33,255 bases of DNA, from NCBI GenBank assembly GCA_023261545.1, contig JAHFOS010000033.1, positions 1 through 33,255 on the forward strand, given 5' to 3'. Every line of letters starts with the position of its first letter. The first letter of the stretch is position 1. The translations under genes were made by a program, and so were the position numbers. The notes beneath the pieces were generated by a model. It ran no database searches. It was given only the letters and a program-made list of their open reading frames with translations, and had not been told where the DNA came from. This document shows, piece by piece, positions 1 through 7,299 of the stretch. The stretch is from a bacterium. GTDB lineage: Bacteria > Planctomycetota > JADGBV01.

Positions 1-41
1 TCCTTCCGTCCGCCGCGCCGCGCCAGCCGCGCCCCAAACTA

Positions 42-114
42 AGCCGCCACTCGGATTTGAACCGAGGACCTTATCTTTACGAAAGATATGCTCTACCGAC
101 TGAGCTATGGCGGC
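42..114 (-). tRNA. tRNA-Thr (anticodon CGU)
   Basis: The reverse strand folds into a full cloverleaf: acceptor GCCGCCA/TGGCGGC, D-stem GCTC/GAGC, anticodon stem TATCT/AGATA with loop TTCGTAA (anticodon CGT), and T-arm CTCGG-TTCAAAT-CCGAG. The discriminator base is T, and CCA is not encoded (TTAGTT follows). The 5' end lies only 6 nt after the stop codon of the upstream minus-strand CDS, so the tRNA is probably cut out of a shared transcript. It would read ACG threonine codons. Confidence 0.97.
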
Positions 115-120
115 GCGGAT

Positions 121-1365
121 TCAGTGCTTTCTCTTGGCGCGGACCTCGTTGATCTCGTCGCGATCCCAGGTGGCCAGCCCAGAATCGAAGATCCGGATGG
201 TTTCACTGGCGTCAAGCTGGATGACTTTGGCGACCTTGGGGGGCTGGAACTCGCCCTTGGCCGGTGCCGAGGCCCCGCGCGGGGCTGATGATCCGATGAT
301 GGAGGGATAAAGGTTGGCGTAGCGCTGCTTCGTGGCCGCCGGCGCTTTCGTGGCCGCCGGTACAGGCCTCACGAATTGCGGCTTTTCCAAAACGGCGGTT
401 TCTTCGGGCAGCGCGTTCATCACCAGGTATTCGAGCGGCAGGCCTTCCCCCTCTTCGCGAGCCGCCCGCCGCTGGGAGCCGCCCGCCGCATTTGTTGAAC
501 ACTCCTGCCCCAAGGCACTTGTTCCACAGACAAAGGCCCCCCGTGAAGGAGCGCCGGACTTTTGGGAAGCGGCTGGCTTGGCATTGACGGCTGCTACAGT
601 CACGGGGGCCTCCCCGGACTTGTGACCACGGCGTCCCATGTCGTCTTCCACCTGCAGGGTGAGCTCTTCCAATCGCACAGGATTCAGGGTTCCGCGCCCC
701 TTCTCCATGCGCCGCGCGGGGACGGGTTCCACGCCGCGAGCTTCTATTGCGGGAGGCGCAACCTTCGCGGCGGGCGCGGGCTGTTCCTTTTTCGGGGCCG
801 CGGCCAGCGCCTTTTCCATAGTCCGGGGTTTTGCTTCTGGTTTCGCAGCAGCGCTTTTCTTTTCCGCGCCGACGGCCTTGGCAACTTTCGGCTCGTTCAC
901 GGCCGGGGACTTATCCGGTTTGGCGTTTTCGGATTTTTTTTCCACGGACGCGACCGCTGCCGCTTTTTTCTCGTTTTTCGGGGCAGGATTCGCCGGAGCC
1001 GCTAGGGGCGCTTTCTCTTTGGTTTCTGGTGCGCCAGCTTTGCCGGATTCGGCCCTCATTGGCTTCACCGGCATGGCGGGGGGCGCATCCGCCGCCACGG
1101 CTTCGCGGTCCAGGGGCCGGTGCCGGAGCTCATCATCCTCATCATCAGAAAAGACGAGCTGCGCAGGTAGCGACCGGCGCCAAGCACCCTGCTTGCTTTT
1201 TTTCTCCCTGGGTGGACGCTCGGCGTGCGCCGAGGTATCATCCTTCCCGAGGCCAGGGGCTCTGCGCCCCGAATCGTGGGCAAACGCCACGGCCGTGCTG
1301 AACAAGAGGCCCGCACCCATCAGGGGAAGCACGGTATGAGCCAGAAGTCGGTGTGAAAAATTCAT
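121..1365 (-). CDS. Secreted Ala/Lys/Pro-rich protein of unknown function
   Basis: 414 aa. The first ~29 residues form a signal peptide: a basic start, a hydrophobic LPLMGAGLLFSTAVAFA core, and AFA as a likely signal peptidase I site. The next ~200 residues are low-complexity, rich in Ala, Lys, Pro and Glu (runs such as KNEKKAAAVA), resembling a disordered envelope spacer like that of TonB. The C-terminal third is more ordered and has two cysteines (VCGTSALGQEC), which could form a disulfide. It ends in a charged segment (WDRDEINEVRAKRKH). I recognise no family. A promoter-like sequence lies just upstream, and tRNA-Thr follows by 6 nt on the same strand. The location is probably periplasmic or envelope, by inference from the leader only. 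Confidence 0.75.
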   Translation of the reverse strand: MNFSHRLLAHTVLPLMGAGLLFSTAVAFAHDSGRRAPGLGKDDTSAHAERPPREKKSKQGAWRRSLPAQLVFSDDEDDELRHRPLDREAVAADAPPAMPVKPMRAESGKAGAPETKEKAPLAAPANPAPKNEKKAAAVASVEKKSENAKPDKSPAVNEPKVAKAVGAEKKSAAAKPEAKPRTMEKALAAAPKKEQPAPAAKVAPPAIEARGVEPVPARRMEKGRGTLNPVRLEELTLQVEDDMGRRGHKSGEAPVTVAAVNAKPAASQKSGAPSRGAFVCGTSALGQECSTNAAGGSQRRAAREEGEGLPLEYLVMNALPEETAVLEKPQFVRPVPAATKAPAATKQRYANLYPSIIGSSAPRGASAPAKGEFQPPKVAKVIQLDASETIRIFDSGLATWDRDEINEVRAKRKH

Positions 1366-1394
1366 TATATTTTTCCGCGTTACGGGAATTCGTC

Positions 1395-1421
1395 ATTTTA
1401 ACCAGGTGCGCACCCTTTCAA
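1395..1421 (-). promoter_or_regulatory. Putative promoter of the 414-aa secreted protein gene
   Basis: On the minus strand TTGAAA (1421-1416) is followed after 15 bp by TAAAAT (1400-1395). The predicted start is about 23 nt upstream of the ATG at 1365. A second -10-like TATAAT overlaps that ATG, so an alternative downstream start cannot be excluded. Confidence 0.45.
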
Positions 1422-1517
1422 CCCGCGGACCAGGGCATGTTCACGTCATAAAGCCGTGAGAGCGACTCCCAACCGCAAGCCACCTGGCCGCAAGCCTCCT
1501 GGTTTGCGCCACCTAAT

Positions 1518-1544
1518 TTGACAGGGTCCGTCCGGGCCTAGACT
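1518..1544 (+). promoter_or_regulatory. Putative promoter of tRNA-Ser / yqgE
   Basis: A consensus TTGACA (1518-1523) is followed after 15 bp by TAGACT (1539-1544), 16 nt before the mature 5' end of tRNA-Ser. The GGG directly after the -35 box is shared with other candidate promoters in this window. Confidence 0.5.
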
Positions 1545-1560
1545 GGTTGGCCCAGCGCCT

Positions 1561-1651
1561 GGAGAGGTGGCTGAGCGGTCGAAAGCGGCGGCTTGCTAAG
1601 CCGTTGTAGGTGAAATATCGCCTACCTAGGGTTCGAATCCCTACCTCTCCG
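1561..1651 (+). tRNA. tRNA-Ser (anticodon GCU)
   Basis: Class II tRNA with acceptor GGAGAGG/CCTCTCC, anticodon loop TTGCTAA (anticodon GCT), a long variable arm (TAGGTGAAATATCGCCTA) and T-arm TAGGG-TTCGAAT-CCCTA. The discriminator is G, as expected for serine tRNAs. CCA is not encoded. It reads AGC/AGU codons. The next CDS begins 16 nt after its 3' end. Confidence 0.97.
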
Positions 1652-1667
1652 CTATCCCGATCAACTT

Positions 1668-2276
1668 GTGGCCGTGCAAGAGCCGAACACCTACAACGTC
1701 AAGCTTCAGCCGGCGGTGCTCTTGGTGGCCCAGCCGGAGCTTCTCGATCCCAATTTCGCCATGAGCGTCGTGCTCGTCTGCCAGCACGGCGAAGAGGGCA
1801 GCCTGGGCCTGGTCCTCAACCGGCCCACCAACCTTTTCTTCAACCCCTATAAGGTTGCGCTTCATGACCAGCAGCGGGACGAACTGGATTTCCCCGTCTA
1901 TCTAGGAGGGCCGGTCCAACCCCAGGCGCTCTTTTTCCTCTACCTTTGCGAGGAAACCCTGAGCGGAGCCATCGAGGTGCTTCCCGGGCTCTACATGAGT
2001 TCCAACCCCGAGACCATGAGGATCCTGCGCGAGCGCGGTCCCATGGACGGATCCTTCATGCGTTTCTTTATCGGGTATTCAGGATGGAGCTATTACCAGT
2101 TGGATTGCGAGGCCAGCAGCGGAGCCTGGTTTGCCCATCCCGCGAAAAAGGAATTCATCTTCACTGATCCCAAGCGCAACCTCTGGCTCGAAGTACTCAA
2201 GGATATGGGCGAGGAGTTTTACGGTACGGGCCGCGACTTCCTTAACTCCTTGCGGCGTCACCAACCGCCGACATAA
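1668..2276 (+). CDS. yqgE: YqgE/AlgH family protein (UPF0301)
   Basis: 202 aa, close to the usual family length of about 185-200. Family hallmarks are LLVAQPELLDPNFAMSVVL near the N-terminus, GSLGLVLNRPTN around residue 45, and VYLGGPVQP around residue 80. C-terminal features include FFIGYSGWSYYQLD and a late Trp-rich stretch. The molecular function of this family is not established; an old link to alginate regulation in Pseudomonas is weak. The chosen start is a GTG with no visible Shine-Dalgarno sequence. Only 16 nt separate it from the tRNA-Ser 3' end, so the mRNA is probably released by tRNA 3' processing. A second in-frame GTG two codons later is an alternative. Confidence 0.9.
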   Translation: MAVQEPNTYNVKLQPAVLLVAQPELLDPNFAMSVVLVCQHGEEGSLGLVLNRPTNLFFNPYKVALHDQQRDELDFPVYLGGPVQPQALFFLYLCEETLSGAIEVLPGLYMSSNPETMRILRERGPMDGSFMRFFIGYSGWSYYQLDCEASSGAWFAHPAKKEFIFTDPKRNLWLEVLKDMGEEFYGTGRDFLNSLRRHQPPT

Positions 2277-2305
2277 AGCGGGATGGTGAGGCAGCCCCCA
2301 TGAGG

Positions 2306-2333
2306 TTGCCCCAACCGCGCAGCGTGGTACAAT
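2306..2333 (+). promoter_or_regulatory. Putative promoter of the Crp/Fnr gene (leaderless)
   Basis: TTGCCC (2306-2311), a 16-bp spacer, then TACAAT (2328-2333). The normal initiation distance places the RNA start at about 2340-2341, which is the A of an in-frame ATG at 2341. The ORF-track ATG at 2332 lies inside the -10 box. Confidence 0.5.
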
Positions 2334-2340
2334 GGGAGCC

Positions 2341-3045
2341 ATGCAGGCATCCGGTGCAGGCAGGCCCAGTCACGTCATTCCGTGGCTCAAGAAGGTGTCG
2401 ATCTTTCAGGAGCTGGGTCCCGACGCGCTGGGCGAGATCTCCAAAATCACCGAGGTCATCAGCTTCGAGCCCAATCAGACCGTTTTCCTGGCCAATGAGG
2501 TCGCCGACGCCCTTTACGTCATCATGTCCGGACAGGTGCGCATCGAGCAGAATTATCGCGATGGGCGCCGCAAGACGCTGGCCTTCCTGGGTCCGGGGCA
2601 TTTCTTCGGCGAGATGGCCATCGTCACGGATCGCCGCCGTTGCGCCACGGCCATCATTTCCGAGACGGCGGAGCTCATGCGCGTGGACAAGACGGCTTTC
2701 CTGAGCTCGCTCAAGAAGAACGCCGAGTTGTGTTTCGGCATCCTCCAGGTCATCTGCGAAAGGTTGCGCATGGCCGACGACGAGATCCATAACCTCACCT
2801 TCCGCAACCTGCCGGGACGGATCGTCTCCAAACTGTTTGAGCTGGGCGAGCAGTTTGGCCGTGCGACCGAAAACGGCCTGCTCATCAATCTGGAGCTCAC
2901 CCACTACGACCTGGCCGACATGGTCGGCACCAACCGCGAATCCATCTCCAAGTACCTGTCGAAGTTCAAGCGCGAGGGTTCCGTGGCCACGCACAAGAAG
3001 CTGCTCATCATCAAGGACCGCCGAAAACTGCTCTCCTGGACCTGA
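2341..3045 (+). CDS. Crp/Fnr-family transcriptional regulator
   Basis: 234 aa from the ATG at 2341; the track start at 2332 overlaps the -10 box. Residues ~15-120 are a cyclic-nucleotide-binding-type beta barrel with the cassette GHFFGEMAIV followed by RRRCATA. The canonical R-S/T-A contact is R-C-A here, so cAMP binding is not assured. A long dimerisation helix follows (~120-145), then a winged-helix HTH_Crp domain with recognition region LADMVGTNRESISKYLSKF. There is no N-terminal cysteine cluster, so it is not an Fnr-type Fe-S sensor. It is a DNA-binding regulator of unknown regulon. The gene appears monocistronic and is followed by a repeat element. Confidence 0.93.
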   Translation: MQASGAGRPSHVIPWLKKVSIFQELGPDALGEISKITEVISFEPNQTVFLANEVADALYVIMSGQVRIEQNYRDGRRKTLAFLGPGHFFGEMAIVTDRRRCATAIISETAELMRVDKTAFLSSLKKNAELCFGILQVICERLRMADDEIHNLTFRNLPGRIVSKLFELGEQFGRATENGLLINLELTHYDLADMVGTNRESISKYLSKFKREGSVATHKKLLIIKDRRKLLSWT

Positions 3046-3082
3046 GGCTCCCTTCGCTCGTGATCCTGGGGCGAATATTTTT

Positions 3083-3336
3083 GGCTCATCCGAATAATGC
3101 GTACTTTTCCAGAGTTTTCACACAGGTGCCTGGTCGAGCAAGACCGGAACCCAATCGAGCTGCCAGGGGAATTTTCCACAGATTGCACAGATTAACACGG
3201 ATAATAATCAAGCAGGGCCGTCCTTTTTAATCAGTGCAAATCTGTGTAATCTGTGGATGCTCCCGAGTTTGGAGCGCTGAGGACCAAGAAAAACAGGGAA
3301 GACACTGCCCAGAAGTACGCATGAGTCGGATGAGCC
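3083..3336. mobile_element. MITE-like element with terminal inverted repeats
   Basis: The left end (3083-3106) and the reverse complement of the right end (3313-3336) agree at 22 of 24 positions; both begin GGCTCATCCGA and end ATGCGTACTT. The element is directly flanked by ATATTTTT at 3075-3082 and again at 3337-3344, as expected for an 8-bp target-site duplication. It encodes no protein. Its centre holds another inverted repeat made of CACAGATT units. It lies between the stops of the convergent Crp gene and ABC ATPase gene. The flank is T-rich, so chance or repeat extension could mimic the duplication. Confidence 0.6.
3175..3257. repeat. Inverted repeat of CACAGATT units (inner part of the MITE-like element)
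   Basis: The left arm begins TCCACAGATTGCACAGATT (3175). The right arm, reverse-complemented from 3257, begins TCCACAGATTACACAGATT. The arms flank a short AT-rich centre. The CACAGATT/AATCTGTG tandem motif is familiar as a recurrent intergenic repeat in many environmental bacterial genomes. Here it is nested inside longer terminal inverted repeats. Confidence 0.75.
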
Positions 3337-3346
3337 ATATTTTTTC

Positions 3347-3404
3347 ACCACGAAGTCACAAAGGCACGAAAAACTTTAAGATAGGTTTTTCGTGTCTTCC
3401 TGGT
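3347..3404. repeat. Imperfect palindromic repeat of the CACGAA type
   Basis: ACCACGAAGTCACAAAGGCA and onward is mirrored by GGTTTTTCGTGTCTTCCTGG. The core stem is CACGAAAAAC/GTTTTTCGTG around a ~10-nt loop. It starts just after the MITE-like element and lies between two convergent genes. It may serve as a bidirectional transcription stop, but the motif is also a common dispersed repeat. Confidence 0.7.
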
Positions 3405-3467
3405 ACAAGCAGCTTGGTTCCGGCGATGCTTGGCTAAAAAAACCGGGCGGCGAAAAGGGGAACGGCC

Positions 3468-4484
3468 TCACGCGCTGCTCTGCGCCTTTGCTCCGCTCTG
3501 CTCGTAGATGCGGCGCACCACCTCTTCGAGTTCGGGGTCCGCGAGCGAAAAATCGAGGAGTTCCGCCGCGCGCAGGAGCTCGGAGACGAAGGCGGACAGA
3601 TCGAGTCCATCCGAGGCGAGCCGCCATGCCTCGGTCTCGCCGCTGGTCTCGGCCTTGAGGGCGCGCGCGCGCAGGCCCGCGAGCTTCTCGCCGTCGCGCA
3701 CGCCGCCGAGGCGGAAGCTCAGGATCTTCTCGCGCACGAAGGTGGCGCGCAGGGCGGCGAGCTCGCCGTCCCAGACGAGGTTGCCCTTGTCTATCAGGAT
3801 GACGCGCCGGCACAGGAACTCGATGTCCTTCATGTCGTGGGTGGTGAGCAGCACCGTGGTGCGCTCCTCGCCGTTCACCACACGCAGGAAGCGGCGGATC
3901 TCGTTCTTGGCGCTGGCATCGAGCCCGATGGTGGGTTCATCGAGGAACACGATTTCCGGGGCATGCAGCAGCGAGGCCGCCACCTCGCAGCGCATGCGCT
4001 CGCCGAAGGAGAGTTTGCGCACCGGCGTCTCCCAGTAATCCGCGAGGCCGAGGATCTGGCGGAAGAAGTCCAGGCGCTGGGCGTACACCGCCGGGTCCAG
4101 CTCGTAGATCTCGCGGTACAGCGCGAACGAGGCCTTGACCGGCACTTCGTACTCAAGGATGCTCTTCTGGCCCAGCACCACGCCGATGCGGTAGGTGTAG
4201 GGATAGCGCTCGCGGTAGGGATCGAACCCGGCGCAGCGCACCTGCCCCGCGGTCGGGCACAGCACACCGGTGAGCAGCTTCAGGGTGGTGGACTTCCCGG
4301 CGCCGTTGGCGCCGATGTAACCCACGAACTCGCCGCGCTCGATGGCGAAGTCGAGCCCGCGCAGCACTTCCACCTCGCGCCAACGGCGCAAAAAAACCTC
4401 GCGCCATCCCTTCAGGGGCCCGGGCTGCGCGGCCCGCGGCACCTTGAAGGTTTTACGCAGCCCCCGGACTTCAATATGAGCCAT
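3468..4484 (-). CDS. ABC-2 type exporter ATP-binding protein (COG4586-like)
   Basis: 338 aa. The nucleotide-binding domain has Walker A GANGAGKST (~residue 58-66), a variant signature LSFGERMRCE in place of LSGGQ, Walker B IVFLDEP followed by TIGLD, and the switch histidine in LLTTHDM. The N-terminal insertion (FKVPRAAQPGPLKGWREVFLRR) and overall layout match the uncharacterised COG4586 ATPases, which usually work with two DUF990-type permeases. No permease gene is present on either side. The last ~90 residues form an accessory domain. The ATG overlaps the 3' end of the upstream membrane-protein gene by 14 nt, which indicates translational coupling. The substrate is unknown. Confidence 0.9.
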   Translation of the reverse strand: MAHIEVRGLRKTFKVPRAAQPGPLKGWREVFLRRWREVEVLRGLDFAIERGEFVGYIGANGAGKSTTLKLLTGVLCPTAGQVRCAGFDPYRERYPYTYRIGVVLGQKSILEYEVPVKASFALYREIYELDPAVYAQRLDFFRQILGLADYWETPVRKLSFGERMRCEVAASLLHAPEIVFLDEPTIGLDASAKNEIRRFLRVVNGEERTTVLLTTHDMKDIEFLCRRVILIDKGNLVWDGELAALRATFVREKILSFRLGGVRDGEKLAGLRARALKAETSGETEAWRLASDGLDLSAFVSELLRAAELLDFSLADPELEEVVRRIYEQSGAKAQSSA

Positions 4485-7047
4485 GGCGTTCCGAGCTGTC
4501 GAGCTGGTGGAGGCGTTCCCGCGCCCACCGGGCCTCGCTGCCGGTGGCGTGCCGCGCCATCCAGTTCAGGTCCGCGCGCGCCTCCAGGGCTTTGCCCAGG
4601 GCTTGAAAGGCCACGGCGCGCAGGCGATGGCTGATGACACTGAAATCACTGCCCTCCATCCAGGGCAGCAGCAGGCGCAGCGCGCGACTGGCGGAGGCCG
4701 GGTCCGATTTGAGCATGAGCTCGGCCATGACGAGCGACCCCAGGGGATTGCTGTCCACGCCCTCGCCGGCGCGCTCGCATAATCGCGACGCTTCCTGAGC
4801 GGGAAGCGCCGTCAGCAGCTCGCGGCAAAACTCGTAGCCCCATAGGGGATCTTCCTCCCAGTTCTGGAACAGGACGCGTAGGGCTTCGCTGCTGTGCTGG
4901 CCGCGCGCGCTGGCGCGTTCAAGGTAGGCCCTGGCGGCAAAAAAGGACTGGGCTCCGGCCGATTTATGGATGCCGTCAAGACCCTCCCAGATCTCATCCG
5001 CTTCCATGGCGCTGGTGGCAGGCAGCGACAGGGCTCCGACGGCCAGGATTTGCAGGGCCGCTTCTCCCCCGCCCGCCCGTTCCTTGGCGCGCCGCCAGGC
5101 CGCCAGGACTTCACCGCGTTGGGCCGCTTCGTGGAAGCTCAGGACGGCGACGCGGGCGCCCAGCTCCGCTTCACCATGGTCTTTCATAAGGCCGGCCAGG
5201 CGCGCCGCCGCCGCCGGCTCCATGAGCTTCATGTTTTCCTCTAGAAAGCTCGTCGCGCACGGCGCTTCGCGTTGCAGCAAATCCGCCAGCGCCATCCCGA
5301 CCGCCTCCAGCTTGCCATGAACGGCGGCCAGCTCCAAACCCTGCCAAAGCGTCGCGCGGGCCACCGCGGACCCGGATTGCCGCTCCAGCCGCGAGAAATT
5401 TTCACGCGCTACGGGAGCTCCCTCCGCCAGGGCCACCCATAATTTCTGAAAATCATCGGGCACGAAGACTGGCGCGAGGTCCTCTTTCAGAGCCGCCGCG
5501 CCTTCAAGGCGCAGCGTGCCCAGGTGCAACGGGGTGGGGCCGACGGCGGAAACGGCGAGGCGCAGTTTATGGCCCGTCTTCAAGGTCAGCGGCAGGGGAA
5601 AGCGCCCTTCCCTGCCGGCCAGATTCCAGTGCGCGTTCGTCCCCGCAAGCTCGAAGGCCATTTCCTTTTCATAGCGGGTCACGCGCGCATCCTCCCAGGC
5701 GATGAGCCCCCCGGCGAACTCGAAACGCAGATCGCGGCGGGATAGCTTCAACTGGAGCGGCGGGCCTCCCGTGGGGGGCGTGATCTCCAGGACCAGCGCG
5801 GAACGCAGCGGCAATTGCAGGCCGCCGGAGAGCCGCAGCCGCCCTGGGAACACCACCTCTGTCTCCACGCGCTGGCCGTCGGAAAGGATCATGCCAGCGC
5901 CGCGCTTGGGGCCCTGGTTCCAGCCATCGCTCCAGCCCGCGGACGACTCAAAAGCGGGGGCGTTATCCCCCGCGGCGACGAAATAACCCAGCACGCGCCA
6001 CGTGGGCGCCGTTTTGAAAGAGAGCTCAGAAACGTAATGGGCGAACCACCCGATGGAGAGGGCGAGAAGCAGCGCCGTTATCCCACCCACGGGATTGCGG
6101 ACGATGCGCCGCGCCGGCCAGACAACGCGCCATTGGATGCGCCGCGCCCAGGACCCCGGGCGGGTGCGCGGGCGCAGCGGCGCCCCCGATGCGACGTTCC
6201 CCGCGCGCAGGGCATCCAGGGTTACTTCGAAGAACTCGCGCGCGCCCGCGGCATCTTGGGGGCAGCAGGCCAGCGCGCAGCGGTGCGAAAAAGTGCAGGG
6301 CAAATCCATCGTTTCCAGCATCTTCCGCAAGCGCTGGGCGAGCACGGTCGCACCCTTGAGGTCGGTGCCCGGCAGGATGATTTCCAGATGGTTGTCGTCG
6401 AGATGGCCGACGATGTCGGAGCCGCGGCAGGTGTCCATGACGTGCTCGCCGATGATGCGCAGCAGTTCCGCGCGCAGCGGGGGTGGAGCGGGACTCTCGC
6501 GCCCCAAGGGGCGGACGTCCTCGATGGCCAGGAGCAGCAGGCCCGTGGACGCCCCGCGCGCCAGCGCCGCCCGCAGTTCCTGCTCCAGGCGCGCCACCAT
6601 CACCGCGGGCCGGTGCAGGCCCGTGCGGCTGTTGCATTCCCACCAGCCGCGCATCTCCAGGAAGGCGATGCGCCGCGCGGCGCCGCCGCAGCGCAGCTTA
6701 TCGCTCAGCCCCGCGGCCGCCAAGGCCTGGGGATCGCGCATGAAATGGTAAAGGGTGATGTGCAGCGAGACGCGATCCCCGAATTGCTCGCGCAGGCTCT
6801 GGCGGTAGGCCATGAGGGCGCGCCAGAAATTTTGCGCCTGCGCGCCATCGAGCTCGCAGGCCAGGAAATAGCGCAGGACAAGGCCGAGCTCGATCTCGCC
6901 GGGATCGCCCAGCAGCCGCAGGGCGGCCTCGCCGGCCCGCCGCGGATCACCCAGGAGGCGCAGGAAAATAGCCTCCAGCTCGCGGCGCAGGTGCAAAAAG
7001 GCCTGGGGAACGCCGCCGCCTTGCACCGCCGTTTTTCCTGCTGCCAT
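4471..7047 (-). CDS. Membrane protein with degenerate GGDEF-like, beta-rich and helical-repeat regions
   Basis: 858 aa from the ATG at 7047. The ORF-track start at 7251 adds 68 residues that run through repeat DNA and a likely -10 box, so it is unlikely. Residues ~1-135 are a helical N-terminus. Residues ~138-287 resemble a diguanylate cyclase fold, beginning ECNSRTGLHRPAV and including LLRIIGEHV, RGSDIVGHLDDNHLEIILPG and a LAQRLRKML helix. The GGDEF motif is replaced by LDDNH, so catalysis is not expected. One transmembrane helix follows (ITALLLALSIGWFAHYV, ~322-340). Next comes a beta-rich, probably extracytoplasmic region (~345-530), then a long Ala/Leu-rich helical, TPR- or HEAT-like tail. 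It overlaps the ABC ATPase gene by 14 nt. A membrane-anchored signalling or scaffolding role with that ATPase is inference. Confidence 0.75.
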   Translation of the reverse strand: MAAGKTAVQGGGVPQAFLHLRRELEAIFLRLLGDPRRAGEAALRLLGDPGEIELGLVLRYFLACELDGAQAQNFWRALMAYRQSLREQFGDRVSLHITLYHFMRDPQALAAAGLSDKLRCGGAARRIAFLEMRGWWECNSRTGLHRPAVMVARLEQELRAALARGASTGLLLLAIEDVRPLGRESPAPPPLRAELLRIIGEHVMDTCRGSDIVGHLDDNHLEIILPGTDLKGATVLAQRLRKMLETMDLPCTFSHRCALACCPQDAAGAREFFEVTLDALRAGNVASGAPLRPRTRPGSWARRIQWRVVWPARRIVRNPVGGITALLLALSIGWFAHYVSELSFKTAPTWRVLGYFVAAGDNAPAFESSAGWSDGWNQGPKRGAGMILSDGQRVETEVVFPGRLRLSGGLQLPLRSALVLEITPPTGGPPLQLKLSRRDLRFEFAGGLIAWEDARVTRYEKEMAFELAGTNAHWNLAGREGRFPLPLTLKTGHKLRLAVSAVGPTPLHLGTLRLEGAAALKEDLAPVFVPDDFQKLWVALAEGAPVARENFSRLERQSGSAVARATLWQGLELAAVHGKLEAVGMALADLLQREAPCATSFLEENMKLMEPAAAARLAGLMKDHGEAELGARVAVLSFHEAAQRGEVLAAWRRAKERAGGGEAALQILAVGALSLPATSAMEADEIWEGLDGIHKSAGAQSFFAARAYLERASARGQHSSEALRVLFQNWEEDPLWGYEFCRELLTALPAQEASRLCERAGEGVDSNPLGSLVMAELMLKSDPASASRALRLLLPWMEGSDFSVISHRLRAVAFQALGKALEARADLNWMARHATGSEARWARERLHQLDSSERHGSY

Positions 7048-7077
7048 CGCGAAACGCGTTCCGGGTCGGAAACCGCC

Positions 7078-7083
7078 AGTATA
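7078..7083 (-). promoter_or_regulatory. Putative -10 box upstream of the degenerate-GGDEF gene
   Basis: The minus strand carries TATACT about 30 nt before the ATG at 7047. No convincing -35 box was seen. It favours the shorter start because it lies inside the upstream extension of the ORF. Confidence 0.3.
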
Positions 7084-7138
7084 TCCGCGCCGTTCCACCC
7101 GCGAGTTGAGGGCGGCGCGCGCCAGGGAACCTAAGAAC

Positions 7139-7225
7139 GTCGGTTGAAAAACTAACCGACCCAAAAGCAGGGGACGGTCCCTTCGCGCATCCCCTCGAAT
7201 GGGGAACGCTGGCGGGGACTGTCCC
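7139..7225. repeat. Intergenic inverted repeats (GTCGGTT stem and two GGGGAC-n-GTCCC palindromes)
   Basis: GTCGGTT (7139-7145) pairs with AACCGAC (7154-7160). Two near-palindromes follow: GGGGACGGTCCC (7170-7181) and GGGGACTGTCCC (7214-7225). Between them CCCC and GGGG flank TCGAAT. This cluster fills much of the 265-bp gap between two divergent genes. It looks like a dispersed intergenic repeat but could also be operator-like. Confidence 0.55.
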
Positions 7226-7299
7226 TTGCATTTTATCGGGATAACTTTCAAGCGCCGTTTTTAGGTTGACTCCGCGGAGAGATCCCGCAAATGCGTCGC

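Noticed and set aside
1561-1651. tRNA-Ser as an integration site for a genomic island
   Set aside because: No integrase gene and no second copy of the tRNA 3' end was found in the window.
5815-7134. 439-aa plus-strand ORF over the GGDEF-like gene
   Set aside because: Shadow frame with Gln/Arg/Gly bias; the opposite strand has clear domain structure and operon coupling.
7215-7229. Possible sigma54 promoter (GG-N10-GC ending CTTGCA) before the M48 gene
   Set aside because: The GG belongs to a GGGGACTGTCCC repeat and the -24 half matches poorly; the leaderless -10 is closer to the gene.
7048-7251. N-terminal extension of the GGDEF-like protein in the ORF track
   Set aside because: It is encoded by intergenic repeat palindromes and a likely -10 box; the ATG at 7047 is a better start.
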